This document shows positions 44,456 through 52,490 of a stretch of 58,619 nucleotides of DNA, piece after piece. Made by a program: the position numbers and the translations under genes. Position 1 is the first letter of the stretch; each line of letters starts with the position of its first letter. The notes beneath the pieces are model-generated. The model did no database searches. It worked only from the letters and a program-made list of their open reading frames with translations, and was not told the DNA's origin. The DNA comes from Shewanella sp. c952 (lineage in GTDB: Bacteria > Pseudomonadota > Gammaproteobacteria > Enterobacterales > Shewanellaceae), in NCBI RefSeq assembly GCF_019654975.1, contig NZ_BPEW01000028.1:1-58619 (forward strand), written 5' to 3'.

Positions 44456-45547
44456 ATGAGAAAGGCTCAACAAATTCACTTCAAAAGAAATGCCAATCTA
44501 GAGAACAAAAAACACCGGAATGCAATAAGACGAGCCACAAAAAAATACGGATGTTATAAATCTGGGCAAAACAAATTTTTAGGTGATTACACACCAATCA
44601 GAGCGCCCCAGTCAGTCTCTATATACGCTACAAATAAACAAAACACAGAAAGGTTTTCCCAGACAATAGATTTTATCAACGAGATAACAAAAAACTTAGC
44701 TAAAGCACCAATTTTAATAGACTTTTCTGAAACAAAACATATCACAGCTGCAGCAATGGTCACTCTATACGCTTCAGTCGATTCCCAAATGGATCAGAAA
44801 GCGTATGATATTAGAATTAGATGGTCCAGAGTCTCTTATGGTGTGAATAAAATGTTAAAAAGATCTGGTTTTTATTCACTAGTCAGAAAAAAGAAAGTTG
44901 CTGAAGTGAATAATTTTACTAGTTTGCAGCATCTACCAGTCATGAGTGGTATTGGAAACGAATATGTAGACGACATAATTGACCACATTGCAAGCAAGTA
45001 CCGTGGTGAATTAGATTTTGAAACAGAGCATTTATATGGAGACGCTGTCACTGAAACGGTTAATAATGTAGGACGACATGCATATCCAAATAATACATCA
45101 ACTGAGAGGAAGTGGTGGATTCTGTGTGAAGTGATTCTCAATCAATTATACTTGGCCATATATGATATCGGCATAGGAATACCTAACACAGTCGTTAAAC
45201 ACAAATGGTATCCAAGAACTGTACAAAAGATGTATCCAAAACAGTATAATGAGGCGCTCAATACTCCGGTCAACGAGAGCAAATTCATCCCTTTATTACG
45301 ACTACCCGATCACGATTTGATCAATTTATCTATGCTTGGGGATGTCAGTGCAACTAGATTAGATAAGCATGGACAAGGCAGTAAAAGCATCAAAGCTTTA
45401 GTAAATGAAACAGAAGAAGGTAAACTTTGGATTTTTAGTAGTAAAGGGTTACTAATCTACGAATCAAACTCCAAACCTGTTAATCTGGTTGCTTTGCCAA
45501 AGACTATTCCTGGCACATTAATTCAATGGAATATCAAATTATCATGA
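44456..45547 (+). CDS. GHKL ATPase with STAS-like N-terminal domain
   Basis: 363 residues, soluble. A basic N-terminus (1-45) is followed by a STAS/anti-sigma-antagonist-like segment (about 55-145, ILIDFSETKHITAAAMVTLY) and a complete Bergerat ATP-binding domain: N box E200-T-V-N-N204 (AVTETVNNVGRHAYP), G1 box YDIGIGIP (D237, G239, G241) and G2 box KHGQGSKSIKALV (G306, G308). No DHp domain and no phospho-acceptor His are seen, so it is more like an anti-sigma-type kinase or a GHKL effector ATPase than a sensor kinase. ATGA overlap with the STAS-like gene. Different strand and base composition from its phage neighbours: horizontally acquired cargo. Confidence 0.8.
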   Translation: MRKAQQIHFKRNANLENKKHRNAIRRATKKYGCYKSGQNKFLGDYTPIRAPQSVSIYATNKQNTERFSQTIDFINEITKNLAKAPILIDFSETKHITAAAMVTLYASVDSQMDQKAYDIRIRWSRVSYGVNKMLKRSGFYSLVRKKKVAEVNNFTSLQHLPVMSGIGNEYVDDIIDHIASKYRGELDFETEHLYGDAVTETVNNVGRHAYPNNTSTERKWWILCEVILNQLYLAIYDIGIGIPNTVVKHKWYPRTVQKMYPKQYNEALNTPVNESKFIPLLRLPDHDLINLSMLGDVSATRLDKHGQGSKSIKALVNETEEGKLWIFSSKGLLIYESNSKPVNLVALPKTIPGTLIQWNIKLS

Positions 45548-45900
45548 CGAATATAGAAATAAATGTTGTTGAAGATTTCCACCCTCGTCCCTATGGGCGA
45601 GATCCTGAAGATAGCCCGGGTTGTGAGCTAACGTGTGGTAAAAAGTTTCGCGAGGAGAAACTAGCACCTGCTTTAAAAGAGGCTATTTCAAATAATTCTC
45701 AGGTGATTGTTGACTTAACAGGTTACAACAGATACGGCCGCTCATTTCTTGATGAAGCTTTTGGAGGATTGATTAGAGAATCAGGATTTACCGGCGAACA
45801 AGTAAAAAATAGAGTGATATATAAGCATCTTCACTTAAAATCTGTAATCAACATCATAAGAGATAGAATTGAAGCTGCGATACAAGGAGCACCAAAATAA
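45544..45900 (+). CDS. STAS-like DUF4325-type protein
   Basis: 118 residues. It contains the hallmark SFLDEAFGGL (residues 67-76) preceded by VIVDLTGYNRYGR, and an N-terminal PGCELTCGKKFREE segment, as in DUF4325 (PF14213), a STAS-related family often next to GHKL ATPases. The ATG at 45544 overlaps the ATPase stop (ATGA), which sets the start; the frame is open to 45526. Likely a binding partner or substrate of the adjacent ATPase, in the way SpoIIAA partners SpoIIAB; this is inferred. Confidence 0.8.
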   Translation: MTNIEINVVEDFHPRPYGRDPEDSPGCELTCGKKFREEKLAPALKEAISNNSQVIVDLTGYNRYGRSFLDEAFGGLIRESGFTGEQVKNRVIYKHLHLKSVINIIRDRIEAAIQGAPK

Positions 45901-45901
45901 G

Positions 45902-46435
45902 ATGGATTCGTTGCAGTTTTGTGTACAAGTAGCTACATGGATATTTTTATATATTCTTCACTCTCGAACTCTAAGACGAGCTGAAATATCAAGGTTAAAA
46001 GAACAAATCGTTGACTCACTTTCAAGCTACCCTGCATGGTTAATACTAATTTTAAATAAAGAGAAAATTAGTATCTCTGATGTTGAAAATTATGTTGCAT
46101 CAGCAATAACTCGTCTAGATTTTCAATCTGAAAATCTTAATAGTTATGGCAAATGTCAAATATTTCCAACAGCAGACTTAGCTGAATTGGCAAGTATAGA
46201 AATTAATAAACAGCACCTAACATCTGTGTCAGACAAATCTAGAATAGAACGAATTGCATTCGACATAACAAGTGACTTAATTGAAAATACTGAAATATCA
46301 TATGCAAAAAGAATGCATAAAGACAATTCCATCAAGATGCTTTTTAATGAGTATAATCCTGAATTAAAAGGAATTATATGTATGCTACTTATATTGAATA
46401 TGTCATATAGCCTAGTCAAGATTCTATTCACTTAG
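45902..46435 (+). CDS. Two-TM protein of the ATPase-STAS cassette
   Basis: 177 residues. TM helices at about 4-20 (LQFCVQVATWIFLYIL) and about 158-175 (IICMLLILNMSYSLVKILF) enclose a soluble domain of about 135 residues that is strongly helical. I do not recognise the family. It begins one base after the DUF4325 stop, with GGAG 12 bases upstream inside that gene; an alternative frame opening exists at 45869. A membrane output for the ATPase/STAS pair is a plausible role, not shown. Confidence 0.65.
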   Translation: MDSLQFCVQVATWIFLYILHSRTLRRAEISRLKEQIVDSLSSYPAWLILILNKEKISISDVENYVASAITRLDFQSENLNSYGKCQIFPTADLAELASIEINKQHLTSVSDKSRIERIAFDITSDLIENTEISYAKRMHKDNSIKMLFNEYNPELKGIICMLLILNMSYSLVKILFT

Positions 46436-46447
46436 ATAGTAAGTTGT

Positions 46448-46807
46448 CTAGAACAAATTGATCTCTCCTCTATTTAACCAAAATAAAAAATTTTTCTTAC
46501 TTTCGAATCCCATCAGCTCCCACTTACCTCTACATACGTATTGAGCCCTTATCGCTTGGCGGCATTTGACTGCCAACCCATTTATTTTTACATCATAAAG
46601 AATGATGTGATTAGGCGTTATTGATTCTCTAGCGTTGAAATATCCAGTAGTGATAGGTTCTCCCAACCTGTCACAAGCATTGCGACTTGCATAACCCAGC
46701 CCTTTTTCCTGACTAGCCCAGTAACGCCCCCAAGCCTTAAGCTCTGACCGCAGCCGTTTGATGTTCATCACGGGCTCAATAGATAAATCATACTGCATGG
46801 CTGGCAA
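46448..46807 (-). CDS. Q-like late antiterminator, putative
   Basis: 119 residues. The segment LRSELKAWGRYWASQEKGLG, followed by YASRNACDRLGEP, resembles the N-terminal part of several phage antitermination Q-type proteins. Position supports it: last gene of the early operon, upstream of the late promoter/terminator and lysis genes. The usual C-terminal zinc/helix region is not obvious, and the protein is short. Its start overlaps the XRE gene by up to 20 bases; MQYDLSIEP (46798) is an alternative start. Confidence 0.5.
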   Translation of the reverse strand: MPAMQYDLSIEPVMNIKRLRSELKAWGRYWASQEKGLGYASRNACDRLGEPITTGYFNARESITPNHIILYDVKINGLAVKCRQAIRAQYVCRGKWELMGFESKKNFLFWLNRGEINLF

Positions 46808-47006
46808 CCTCCGTTACTTGGGCTAATGGCATGTGGAATACCTGCTCACATATCGCTGACAGATCATCGTATGAAACCGATGTATTGCCTCGTTCCCAAT
46901 TACGATAAGTCTTAGCACTTACACCATATGTCTGAGCGACCTCATCTTGAGTAAACCCTCTCAGCATGCGAGCCATTTTGAGTAAATCAGCACCACGTTT
47001 AGCCAT
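46788..47006 (-). CDS. XRE-family regulator
   Basis: 72 residues, essentially one helix-turn-helix domain: LKMARMLRGFTQDEVAQTYG, VSAKTYRNWERG, then SVSYDDLSAICE. ATG 47006 five bases after GGGGG is preferred to 47018. Located between the integrase and the Q-like gene. It may control integrase or late genes; not shown. Confidence 0.75.
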   Translation of the reverse strand: MAKRGADLLKMARMLRGFTQDEVAQTYGVSAKTYRNWERGNTSVSYDDLSAICEQVFHMPLAQVTEVASHAV

Positions 47007-47061
47007 TAAATCCCCCAAAACTCTCTAATTGCATACTCTATTAGTAATGATGCAGTCATAG

Positions 47062-48312
47062 TTACACCCACCCACTGGCCATAAGGGTTTGCACCTTCCC
47101 AGAATTTAAAGACGATCTAGGTAATATCTCAGGCGCAACAGAAGAAAAACCACGCTCAATCAAATAAGCATGATATTGCTCTAATGCTTGGCTCATGCCC
47201 TTATCTAACGTTGATTTCACATAGGTACGTAAAAGCACAGGCAAGGCATGATTAACCAAACGCTCACCAATCATGGTATCGATACCAAGGTCAGCCAACA
47301 TGGTTCTAAATAGAATGCGCAGATCATGGCTAGTAAAATGCTTGAACCTGATTTGAGTATTCCAATCATGCGCAGTGCGGATAGAGATTGGTCCTTTCAG
47401 ACCAGGAAACAAATTAGAGCGCTTACCAACTTGTTTAAGCTGCCATTCATGGTAGTGCTTAATCAACGCCTTGGCAGAATCAGTCAATGGCATGCGATGC
47501 TCTTGCTTGTTCTTGGCATGGCTGGCAGGAATAACCCAAGTCTCATCAGTAAAATACTCCCATCTTGCTTGTCGAGTTTCGTTAATTCGAGTACCGAACA
47601 TCATCATCAACACAAACAACATAGTCACTGGCATAGCTGCACCACTTAAGCGATTAAAAAGCTCAGCTAAATCACTCTCAAACAAGCGAGTATCTTTAGC
47701 TGAATTGAGTTTTATAGAATCCGTCACTTGATAACCGGCTATCGGGTTAATCGAAATTAAGCGCAGCTTAGCGGCTGCAGAAAACACCACCTTTAACTTG
47801 TTGACCGCTTCGCGAATGTAGTTAGGTGCAAACTCATCGTTAAGCATGGTTTTAACCAAACGGGCATCAATCTCAGCAAAGGATACAGAGATCAAAGAAA
47901 GTGAGCCCAGCCTTGGTAATAAGTGACACTTGATCAACGAACTCACATTACTGCGCCAGCTGGCGCTATAAGTGGAGTTATTTTTAATATGTGATTGGTA
48001 CCAGGTAAGCAAACACCCAATAGTTACAAACTGGCCTGTAACCATATTACCCACACTCCTTTTGGCCAACATCACCGGCAGATCATTAGACAAAGTTCTA
48101 ATACACACACTCGGCCATGATGCTATTTTCTCCCAAGAGGTTTTGCCATTGCTATTCAACACTAAAAATACCGTCGCTTTAGCGCGTCCAGTTGCAGCAC
48201 GTAAACGGAGCTCTGGATAGCGCGGATCTCTATAATCACGCGTCACCCCGCCCTTTAGCCAACGCCTAATAGACGCATCATTCAATTTACCGATATCAAC
48301 ACCGCTAGCCAT
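47062..48312 (-). CDS. Tyrosine recombinase (integrase)
   Basis: 416 residues. The catalytic residues of the family are identifiable: R242 (FGTRINETRQARW), a Lys in the beta-hairpin near 267-269 (HAKNKQEHR), H329-x2-R332 (TSHDLRILFRTMLADLG), H355 (RLVNHAL) and nucleophile Y364 (LLRTYV). The N-terminal half (about 90-190) is a SAM-like core-binding domain. The position between replication and Q-like genes is unusual for a phage integrase, which normally lies beside attP. Confidence 0.88.
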   Translation of the reverse strand: MASGVDIGKLNDASIRRWLKGGVTRDYRDPRYPELRLRAATGRAKATVFLVLNSNGKTSWEKIASWPSVCIRTLSNDLPVMLAKRSVGNMVTGQFVTIGCLLTWYQSHIKNNSTYSASWRSNVSSLIKCHLLPRLGSLSLISVSFAEIDARLVKTMLNDEFAPNYIREAVNKLKVVFSAAAKLRLISINPIAGYQVTDSIKLNSAKDTRLFESDLAELFNRLSGAAMPVTMLFVLMMMFGTRINETRQARWEYFTDETWVIPASHAKNKQEHRMPLTDSAKALIKHYHEWQLKQVGKRSNLFPGLKGPISIRTAHDWNTQIRFKHFTSHDLRILFRTMLADLGIDTMIGERLVNHALPVLLRTYVKSTLDKGMSQALEQYHAYLIERGFSSVAPEILPRSSLNSGKVQTLMASGWV

Positions 48313-48314
48313 GC

Positions 48315-48554
48315 CTACCCCACTAACCGGTATTCATAGGTATGACAGGTTCCAGAACGGATCCGCTTAACACGCTTATCGAGTGGCATCTCGCGCCAAC
48401 GAGCAGACAATGCAGTTTCACTATCGTGACACTTAAACCGAGCTAAACACTCTTGCTGGATCTCGAACAACGACCAAAAACGAGAACCGGTAATGATCTG
48501 CTTTAGCCTTTGCTTCTGGGTTAACGTTTCTTGCTTGTTAGTATTAGCTTTCAT
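48315..48554 (-). CDS. Small winged-helix-like protein
   Basis: 79 residues. A basic N-terminus then FWSLFEIQQECLARFKCHDS and ETALSARWREMPL, ending TYEYRLV: the outline of a winged helix with terminal beta wing. It lies three bases upstream of the integrase start and overlaps the P-like gene. It could modulate the integrase or replication; not established. Confidence 0.55.
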   Translation of the reverse strand: MKANTNKQETLTQKQRLKQIITGSRFWSLFEIQQECLARFKCHDSETALSARWREMPLDKRVKRIRSGTCHTYEYRLVG

Positions 48555-49215
48555 TGCAACCTCTCAATCCAAATGAACGACGTAAATCACTAATTTTTGC
48601 CCTAGCGCGTTCTGGTGGTGTAGGAATACTCCCGCCTTGCGGTAACGCTTTCGGCAAATCAACATCAAAGATTTCACCCGATACAAATCGGCGCGTTAAC
48701 GCAACGTAGTTTCGAGTGAACACTTCCAGCACTTCCTTGTGGCTACCACGGTTAAACAACCAGTAACCCGTTTCGCGATATGCTAGCCACACAACCTCAT
48801 GGCTCCACTGATGCCGAGCCGCGTCACGATAATGCTTTAGCGCCTCGCGAAATGCAGATTCAGTAGCAGGCAAACCAGACTCGTTCGCAGTGGGTACACA
48901 CCAAGCACTAAACTGACGAGGAGTAGGCCAAAATTGACGGTCACCCACCTCTCGACGCGCACGGTTCAAACCGTATTGCACCTGTTCACGACTCCGAATA
49001 CCTTGTGCTGCAAGCGTTTTCAACCATTCAGCCTTGTGAATAGCAACTGCCGTGTCTTTGGGTGCACCAATAGGAAATAAAATTCGTAGCTTTTCAAATA
49101 CGCTATCAACGATTGCAATATCCATATCTGACGGGCGGCGTTCTTCACGAACTGACTCACCACAACCGATCATCTTCGAGCTATTCAAAATGGCTTGCAT
49201 ACTTTTTGTAGTCAT
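48544..49215 (-). CDS. Replication protein P-like (helicase loader)
   Basis: 223 residues (lambda P: 233). Typical P-family sequence: VDSVFEKLRILFPIG, KAEWLKTLAAQGIRSREQVQ, RQFWPTPRQFSAWC. It should bring the host DnaB helicase to the phage origin. Translation is coupled to the O-like gene by ATGA overlap (49212-49215). Confidence 0.85.
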   Translation of the reverse strand: MTTKSMQAILNSSKMIGCGESVREERRPSDMDIAIVDSVFEKLRILFPIGAPKDTAVAIHKAEWLKTLAAQGIRSREQVQYGLNRARREVGDRQFWPTPRQFSAWCVPTANESGLPATESAFREALKHYRDAARHQWSHEVVWLAYRETGYWLFNRGSHKEVLEVFTRNYVALTRRFVSGEIFDVDLPKALPQGGSIPTPPERARAKISDLRRSFGLRGCNES

Positions 49216-50027
49216 ATCAGCGGATCCTCAGCGTCAAACACCTGTTCAGACCAATTGACTTGCTCCCCCTGCAAACCGAGCGAACGCCCTACTCCAGCGT
49301 TAACCAACCAACTCACCTCAAAGCCCACCCAACCACGGGTAGCACATGTGGCAATGCAATCCTCTACCGAAAAACCTGCAGCAATCGCATCATCCAAATG
49401 TTTGCCAAGTCGATTTATCGCGGTCTGATTTAACGGCGCTTTTTTCTGTTTGCGTACAGCAATCCAGTCAGCCAAAGTTTGTTCACTAGGCAACGCTGGC
49501 CAACAAGAAAAATCAAACTTCGACTTTTGAGGTTTGGGTAGATCTTTTAAAGGTTCATTGACTGGTTCAAAAGAGTGACTGGTTCTGGGTGCAGGAGATT
49601 CACTAGGGGGTGGTGAATCTCCTGCACTAGGTAGTGAATCTCTTTCACTAGGGGGTGAATCTGCTTCACCACCTAAGGTTTTACAATTCATAGCCAAGTT
49701 CAGGTGAAAAATATTCGTTGAGTTCCCTTTTTCTCCCTTACGATATTCACGTTTTAAAAAGCCTTCATCTTCCAACTTTTTTACGTGACTCATCACGCTT
49801 CTGCGGCTAATCTCACATTGCTCAGCAATATGTTGGTAACTGGGCCAACACTCGCCTGTATCACTGGCGTTATCAGCCAGCTTAATGAGCACTAACTTAC
49901 GTAAAGGATTACCCACTTTTGCCTTCATGGCCTTTACCATCAGTTCCATACTCATGCGGGGCTCCCCCACACTCTCGCCAAATTGACGAAACATGCTTGT
50001 ATGCGTAACATAGTTGTTGCCTCTCAT
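49212..50027 (-). CDS. Replication initiator O-like protein
   Basis: 271 residues from the ATG at 50027; another good start is ATG 49955 behind GGGGAG. N-terminal winged helix (AMKAKVGNPLRKLVLIKLAD, ISRRSVMSHVKKLEDEGFLK) as in phage O/HTH_36 initiators, then a Ser/Pro-rich linker encoded by iterons (DSPPSERDSLPSAGDSPPP), and a C-terminal domain likely to bind P (LADWIAVRKQKKAPLNQTAI). Position and coupling to P match lambda. Confidence 0.82.
   Translation of the reverse strand: MRGNNYVTHTSMFRQFGESVGEPRMSMELMVKAMKAKVGNPLRKLVLIKLADNASDTGECWPSYQHIAEQCEISRRSVMSHVKKLEDEGFLKREYRKGEKGNSTNIFHLNLAMNCKTLGGEADSPPSERDSLPSAGDSPPPSESPAPRTSHSFEPVNEPLKDLPKPQKSKFDFSCWPALPSEQTLADWIAVRKQKKAPLNQTAINRLGKHLDDAIAAGFSVEDCIATCATRGWVGFEVSWLVNAGVGRSLGLQGEQVNWSEQVFDAEDPLI
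49599..49676. repeat. Iterons: probable phage replication origin inside the O-like gene
   Basis: Three units of consensus TTCACTAGGGGGTGAATCT at 49599-49620 (three extra bases), 49623-49641 (TGCACTAGGTAGTGAATCT) and 49644-49662, then a degenerate TTCACCACC at 49665. Each unit is a small palindrome (TTCAC...GTGAA). Lambda ori likewise lies in the O coding sequence. Confidence 0.8.
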
Positions 50028-50034
50028 AGGTATT

Positions 50035-50068
50035 AAGCCCGCACTCGTCGCCAAACTTTTGCGGGCTT
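50035..50068. promoter_or_regulatory. Stem-loop before the O-like gene
   Basis: Nine-base perfect inverted repeat AAGCCCGCA / TGCGGGCTT, 16-base loop, 8 bases upstream of the ATG at 50027. No good T-run follows on either strand, so a control of translation or RNA stability is more likely than termination. Confidence 0.5.
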
Positions 50069-50144
50069 TCTTATAACTCTAATAAACGTGCGCCAGAGCT
50101 TTTTTCGATAAAGTGCATATCACCTAACGCGTTCATTGCAACAC

Positions 50145-50729
50145 TCACTTCACACGCTTATTAGTTAAAAATGGATACTCCAGCTCTAAAAGCACCATTG
50201 AAGCTTGTGTCGTCGCTGCCGACTCCTTTAGTTCTCGATAAGCATTCGCAACTAATTCATTTGATGGCGCTTCGCCTAGATGGATAACCGCGACCTGAGC
50301 CTCAGCATTTTCTTTAGTCAACGCTACAGCCATATCAACAGGCTTTAACGCAATATTATCTGACCGTTGATCGGCAACTACTGTCACGCCTACAGCGCTG
50401 TATACATCATTGAGGTAATTAACCCGTAAATGAGTTGGCATCGCAGATACAATCGCTTGCTCAACATAAAACAACCTGTCCACGATAGGATGCTGCCCTT
50501 CATACTGCCCCAGCCATCTGAACAACTTCTGCGCATTTACCCGCGCATCGTTGTGAACATCGCCTGTACTAGCAAAAGAGATCCCCTCTGCAGCCAACAT
50601 ATCGACCATATCCAAACGCTCAACTGCAACAATCACATCCATCGCAAAGGCGAAACGCGTCATTCTTGGTAACTCCAATACTCGATGTACGGCTTTCATC
50701 ATAAAATCCAACCGTGATTGTGTTTTCAT
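50145..50729 (-). CDS. Unknown regulator at the cII position
   Basis: 194 residues, soluble and largely helical, beginning MKTQSRLDFMMKAVHRVLEL. ATG 50729 follows AAGGGAAG at five bases and is preferred to 50765. In the lambda map the cII gene lies here, between cro and O. I see no clear helix-turn-helix, so a CII function is only positional; the protein is also much longer than CII (97). Confidence 0.55.
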   Translation of the reverse strand: MKTQSRLDFMMKAVHRVLELPRMTRFAFAMDVIVAVERLDMVDMLAAEGISFASTGDVHNDARVNAQKLFRWLGQYEGQHPIVDRLFYVEQAIVSAMPTHLRVNYLNDVYSAVGVTVVADQRSDNIALKPVDMAVALTKENAEAQVAVIHLGEAPSNELVANAYRELKESAATTQASMVLLELEYPFLTNKRVK

Positions 50730-50768
50730 GCAAACTTCCCTTTTATCTATTAAAGTTAATATCAATGG

Positions 50769-50960
50769 CTAAGCAACATCGTCAGAATGAATGATTGGTG
50801 GAACAGCTGCTAACTGGCCGTTAGTTAAGCGCTCAATTTGATAGGCACGAAGTTCAGGTACAGTATCTGGCCACTGGCTTATTGCTGATTTAGATAACTT
50901 CAGCGCTCTAGCAAGCGAGCACTTATTCCCAAAGAATGAAATTGCATCTTTTGTCTTCAT
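50769..50960 (-). CDS. Cro-like regulator
   Basis: 63 residues, one helix-turn-helix of the Cro/YdaS type: AISFFGNKCSLARALKLSKS then AISQWPDTVPELRAYQIERL. GGAG lies six bases before the ATG. It is the first gene transcribed leftward from the OR-like region, divergent from the repressor gene. Confidence 0.8.
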   Translation of the reverse strand: MKTKDAISFFGNKCSLARALKLSKSAISQWPDTVPELRAYQIERLTNGQLAAVPPIIHSDDVA

Positions 50961-50988
50961 CTAAGACTCCAATATATGACCAAATCCA

Positions 50989-51053
50989 AGGTTAAGAAAA
51001 CTTGACCACCAAGTCAACAAGAGAATAGGAAACTTGACAAGCATTAAGTTAAG
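50989..51053. promoter_or_regulatory. OR-like operator array and divergent promoters
   Basis: Half-sites of type CTTRAC / GTYAAG: GTTAAG 50991, CTTGAC 51001, GTCAAC 51013, CTTGAC 51033, GTTAAG 51048. The cro-side promoter on the minus strand reads TTGACT (complement of 51012-51017), 17 bases, TAACCT (50989-50994). Operators overlap both elements. Confidence 0.75.
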
Positions 51054-51064
51054 ATTGCTTTACT

Positions 51065-51754
51065 ATGATGAATGAACGAATTAAAGAATATCGCAAAGCT
51101 GGAAAGCTCACTCAGCCAGCAATTGCCAAAATAATCGGCGTTACAAAAGCCACCATTTCGCTTTGGGAATCAGGTTCTACATCCCCGAAAGGCGAGAATC
51201 TTCATGCGCTAGCCAAAGCACTAGGATGCACTCCTGAATATTTGTTGTATGGGGTTAAAGCACCTAGAGTTGAAAAAAATGCTGATTGGGCCGGTGAATT
51301 TGAACCATGGGATAATGGCAGTCTTTTAGGGGCTGATGAAGTAGAGGTTCCCTTTTACATGGAAGTTGAACTTGCAGCGGGACAAGGCATTTCAGAGGCG
51401 ATCGAATATAAAGGGCCGAAACTTCGATTTGCGAAATCGACTCTAAAGCGACAAAACGTAGATACAGACAACGCAGCCTGCGTTAAAGTCAGCGGCAATA
51501 GCATGGAGCCAGTTTTGCCTCACGGCTCAACCGTAGGTATTGATACTGCAGCTATAGATATTATAGACGGTAAGATGTATGCCATTAACCACGACGGTAT
51601 GTTGCGAGTAAAAATGCTTTACAAACTTCCAGGCAATGGCCTTCGCTTGCGTAGTTACAATATTGACGAATACCCTGATGAACGGTATGAAGCAGATTCA
51701 ATAAAACACATCAAAGTGATCGGTAAAGTATTTTGGTACTCTGTTTTACTATAG
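51065..51754 (+). CDS. CI-like repressor (HTH plus S24 peptidase)
   Basis: 229 residues. An N-terminal XRE helix-turn-helix (TQPAIAKIIGVTKATISLWE, about 16-35) and a C-terminal LexA/CI-type domain: self-cleavage site A105-G106 (LAAGQGI), nucleophile S146 (SGNSMEPVL) and general base K183 (LRVKMLY). It holds the prophage silent and would be cleaved after DNA damage. The ATG has hardly any ribosome site, as for the leaderless lambda cI message. It stands between the two operator arrays. Confidence 0.92.
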   Translation: MMNERIKEYRKAGKLTQPAIAKIIGVTKATISLWESGSTSPKGENLHALAKALGCTPEYLLYGVKAPRVEKNADWAGEFEPWDNGSLLGADEVEVPFYMEVELAAGQGISEAIEYKGPKLRFAKSTLKRQNVDTDNAACVKVSGNSMEPVLPHGSTVGIDTAAIDIIDGKMYAINHDGMLRVKMLYKLPGNGLRLRSYNIDEYPDERYEADSIKHIKVIGKVFWYSVLL

Positions 51755-51842
51755 GCGCAGCGACTTGCAAATCTAATACTGGATAATCACTAGCTTTTAA
51801 CGTCGAAAATTAAAGACCTAGTGATTATACAGAATCAAGTTC

Positions 51843-52418
51843 TTACTTAACTATTTTGACTAAAACCTCTAGAAAATAGTGAGCAGCTTTATCAAAATAC
51901 TTATATGAGTTGCTATAACTACCACCTGATATACTCCAGGGTCTAGTACTAAGTTTCGGCTCCGACTCAGTCATATTCCCAAGCTCGTCAAAAAAACATT
52001 CTCCAGAAGTAAACTCGAAGAAAGACATAGATAACAGACTTCCCTTGTGTGGATTGCCATTCTTCCAGATTTTATGCACTGAAATGGCATCAGAGGACTT
52101 ATTAATATGAAATGGCTTCTCACCTAATAATAAAACGGTGGCATCATATAACTCTTCCATACAGCCATATTTTTTTACAGGAACAAAATCATGCCCTTCA
52201 GTTATTACACCATCACTATCCATTAAAGCGATTTTATCCACAATAAAAACTTTTGTTACACCCGAAAGCATACACCTAGCCCTTACTTTTTCATCACCGT
52301 GTAGCAGCTGTATAGGGACAATTTCTCTAACAATACCGGGTTGACTACCTCCATTATAAATTATCGTCAACACCTCCCCCGTTCGTAATGATGCGCGTAT
52401 GCTCTTAGCTACAGACAT
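51843..52418 (-). CDS. WYL-like protein at the rex position
   Basis: 191 residues, soluble. The N-terminal 70 residues resemble a WYL-type fold: VLTIIYNGGSQPGIVREIVP, then VRARCMLSGVTKVFIVDKIA. A second part (about 90-191) is unknown. In lambda this interval, between cI and PL, carries rexAB, exclusion genes expressed in the lysogen. The gene is on the minus strand, opposite to cI, and has no obvious terminator. Lysogenic expression and an exclusion role are inferred. Confidence 0.55.
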   Translation of the reverse strand: MSVAKSIRASLRTGEVLTIIYNGGSQPGIVREIVPIQLLHGDEKVRARCMLSGVTKVFIVDKIALMDSDGVITEGHDFVPVKKYGCMEELYDATVLLLGEKPFHINKSSDAISVHKIWKNGNPHKGSLLSMSFFEFTSGECFFDELGNMTESEPKLSTRPWSISGGSYSNSYKYFDKAAHYFLEVLVKIVK

Positions 52419-52490
52419 TGGTTCACTCCTTTGATTTAGTCTTCACGCGGTACATTATCAAACCCCCTCTGATACATCAAACACAAATAA

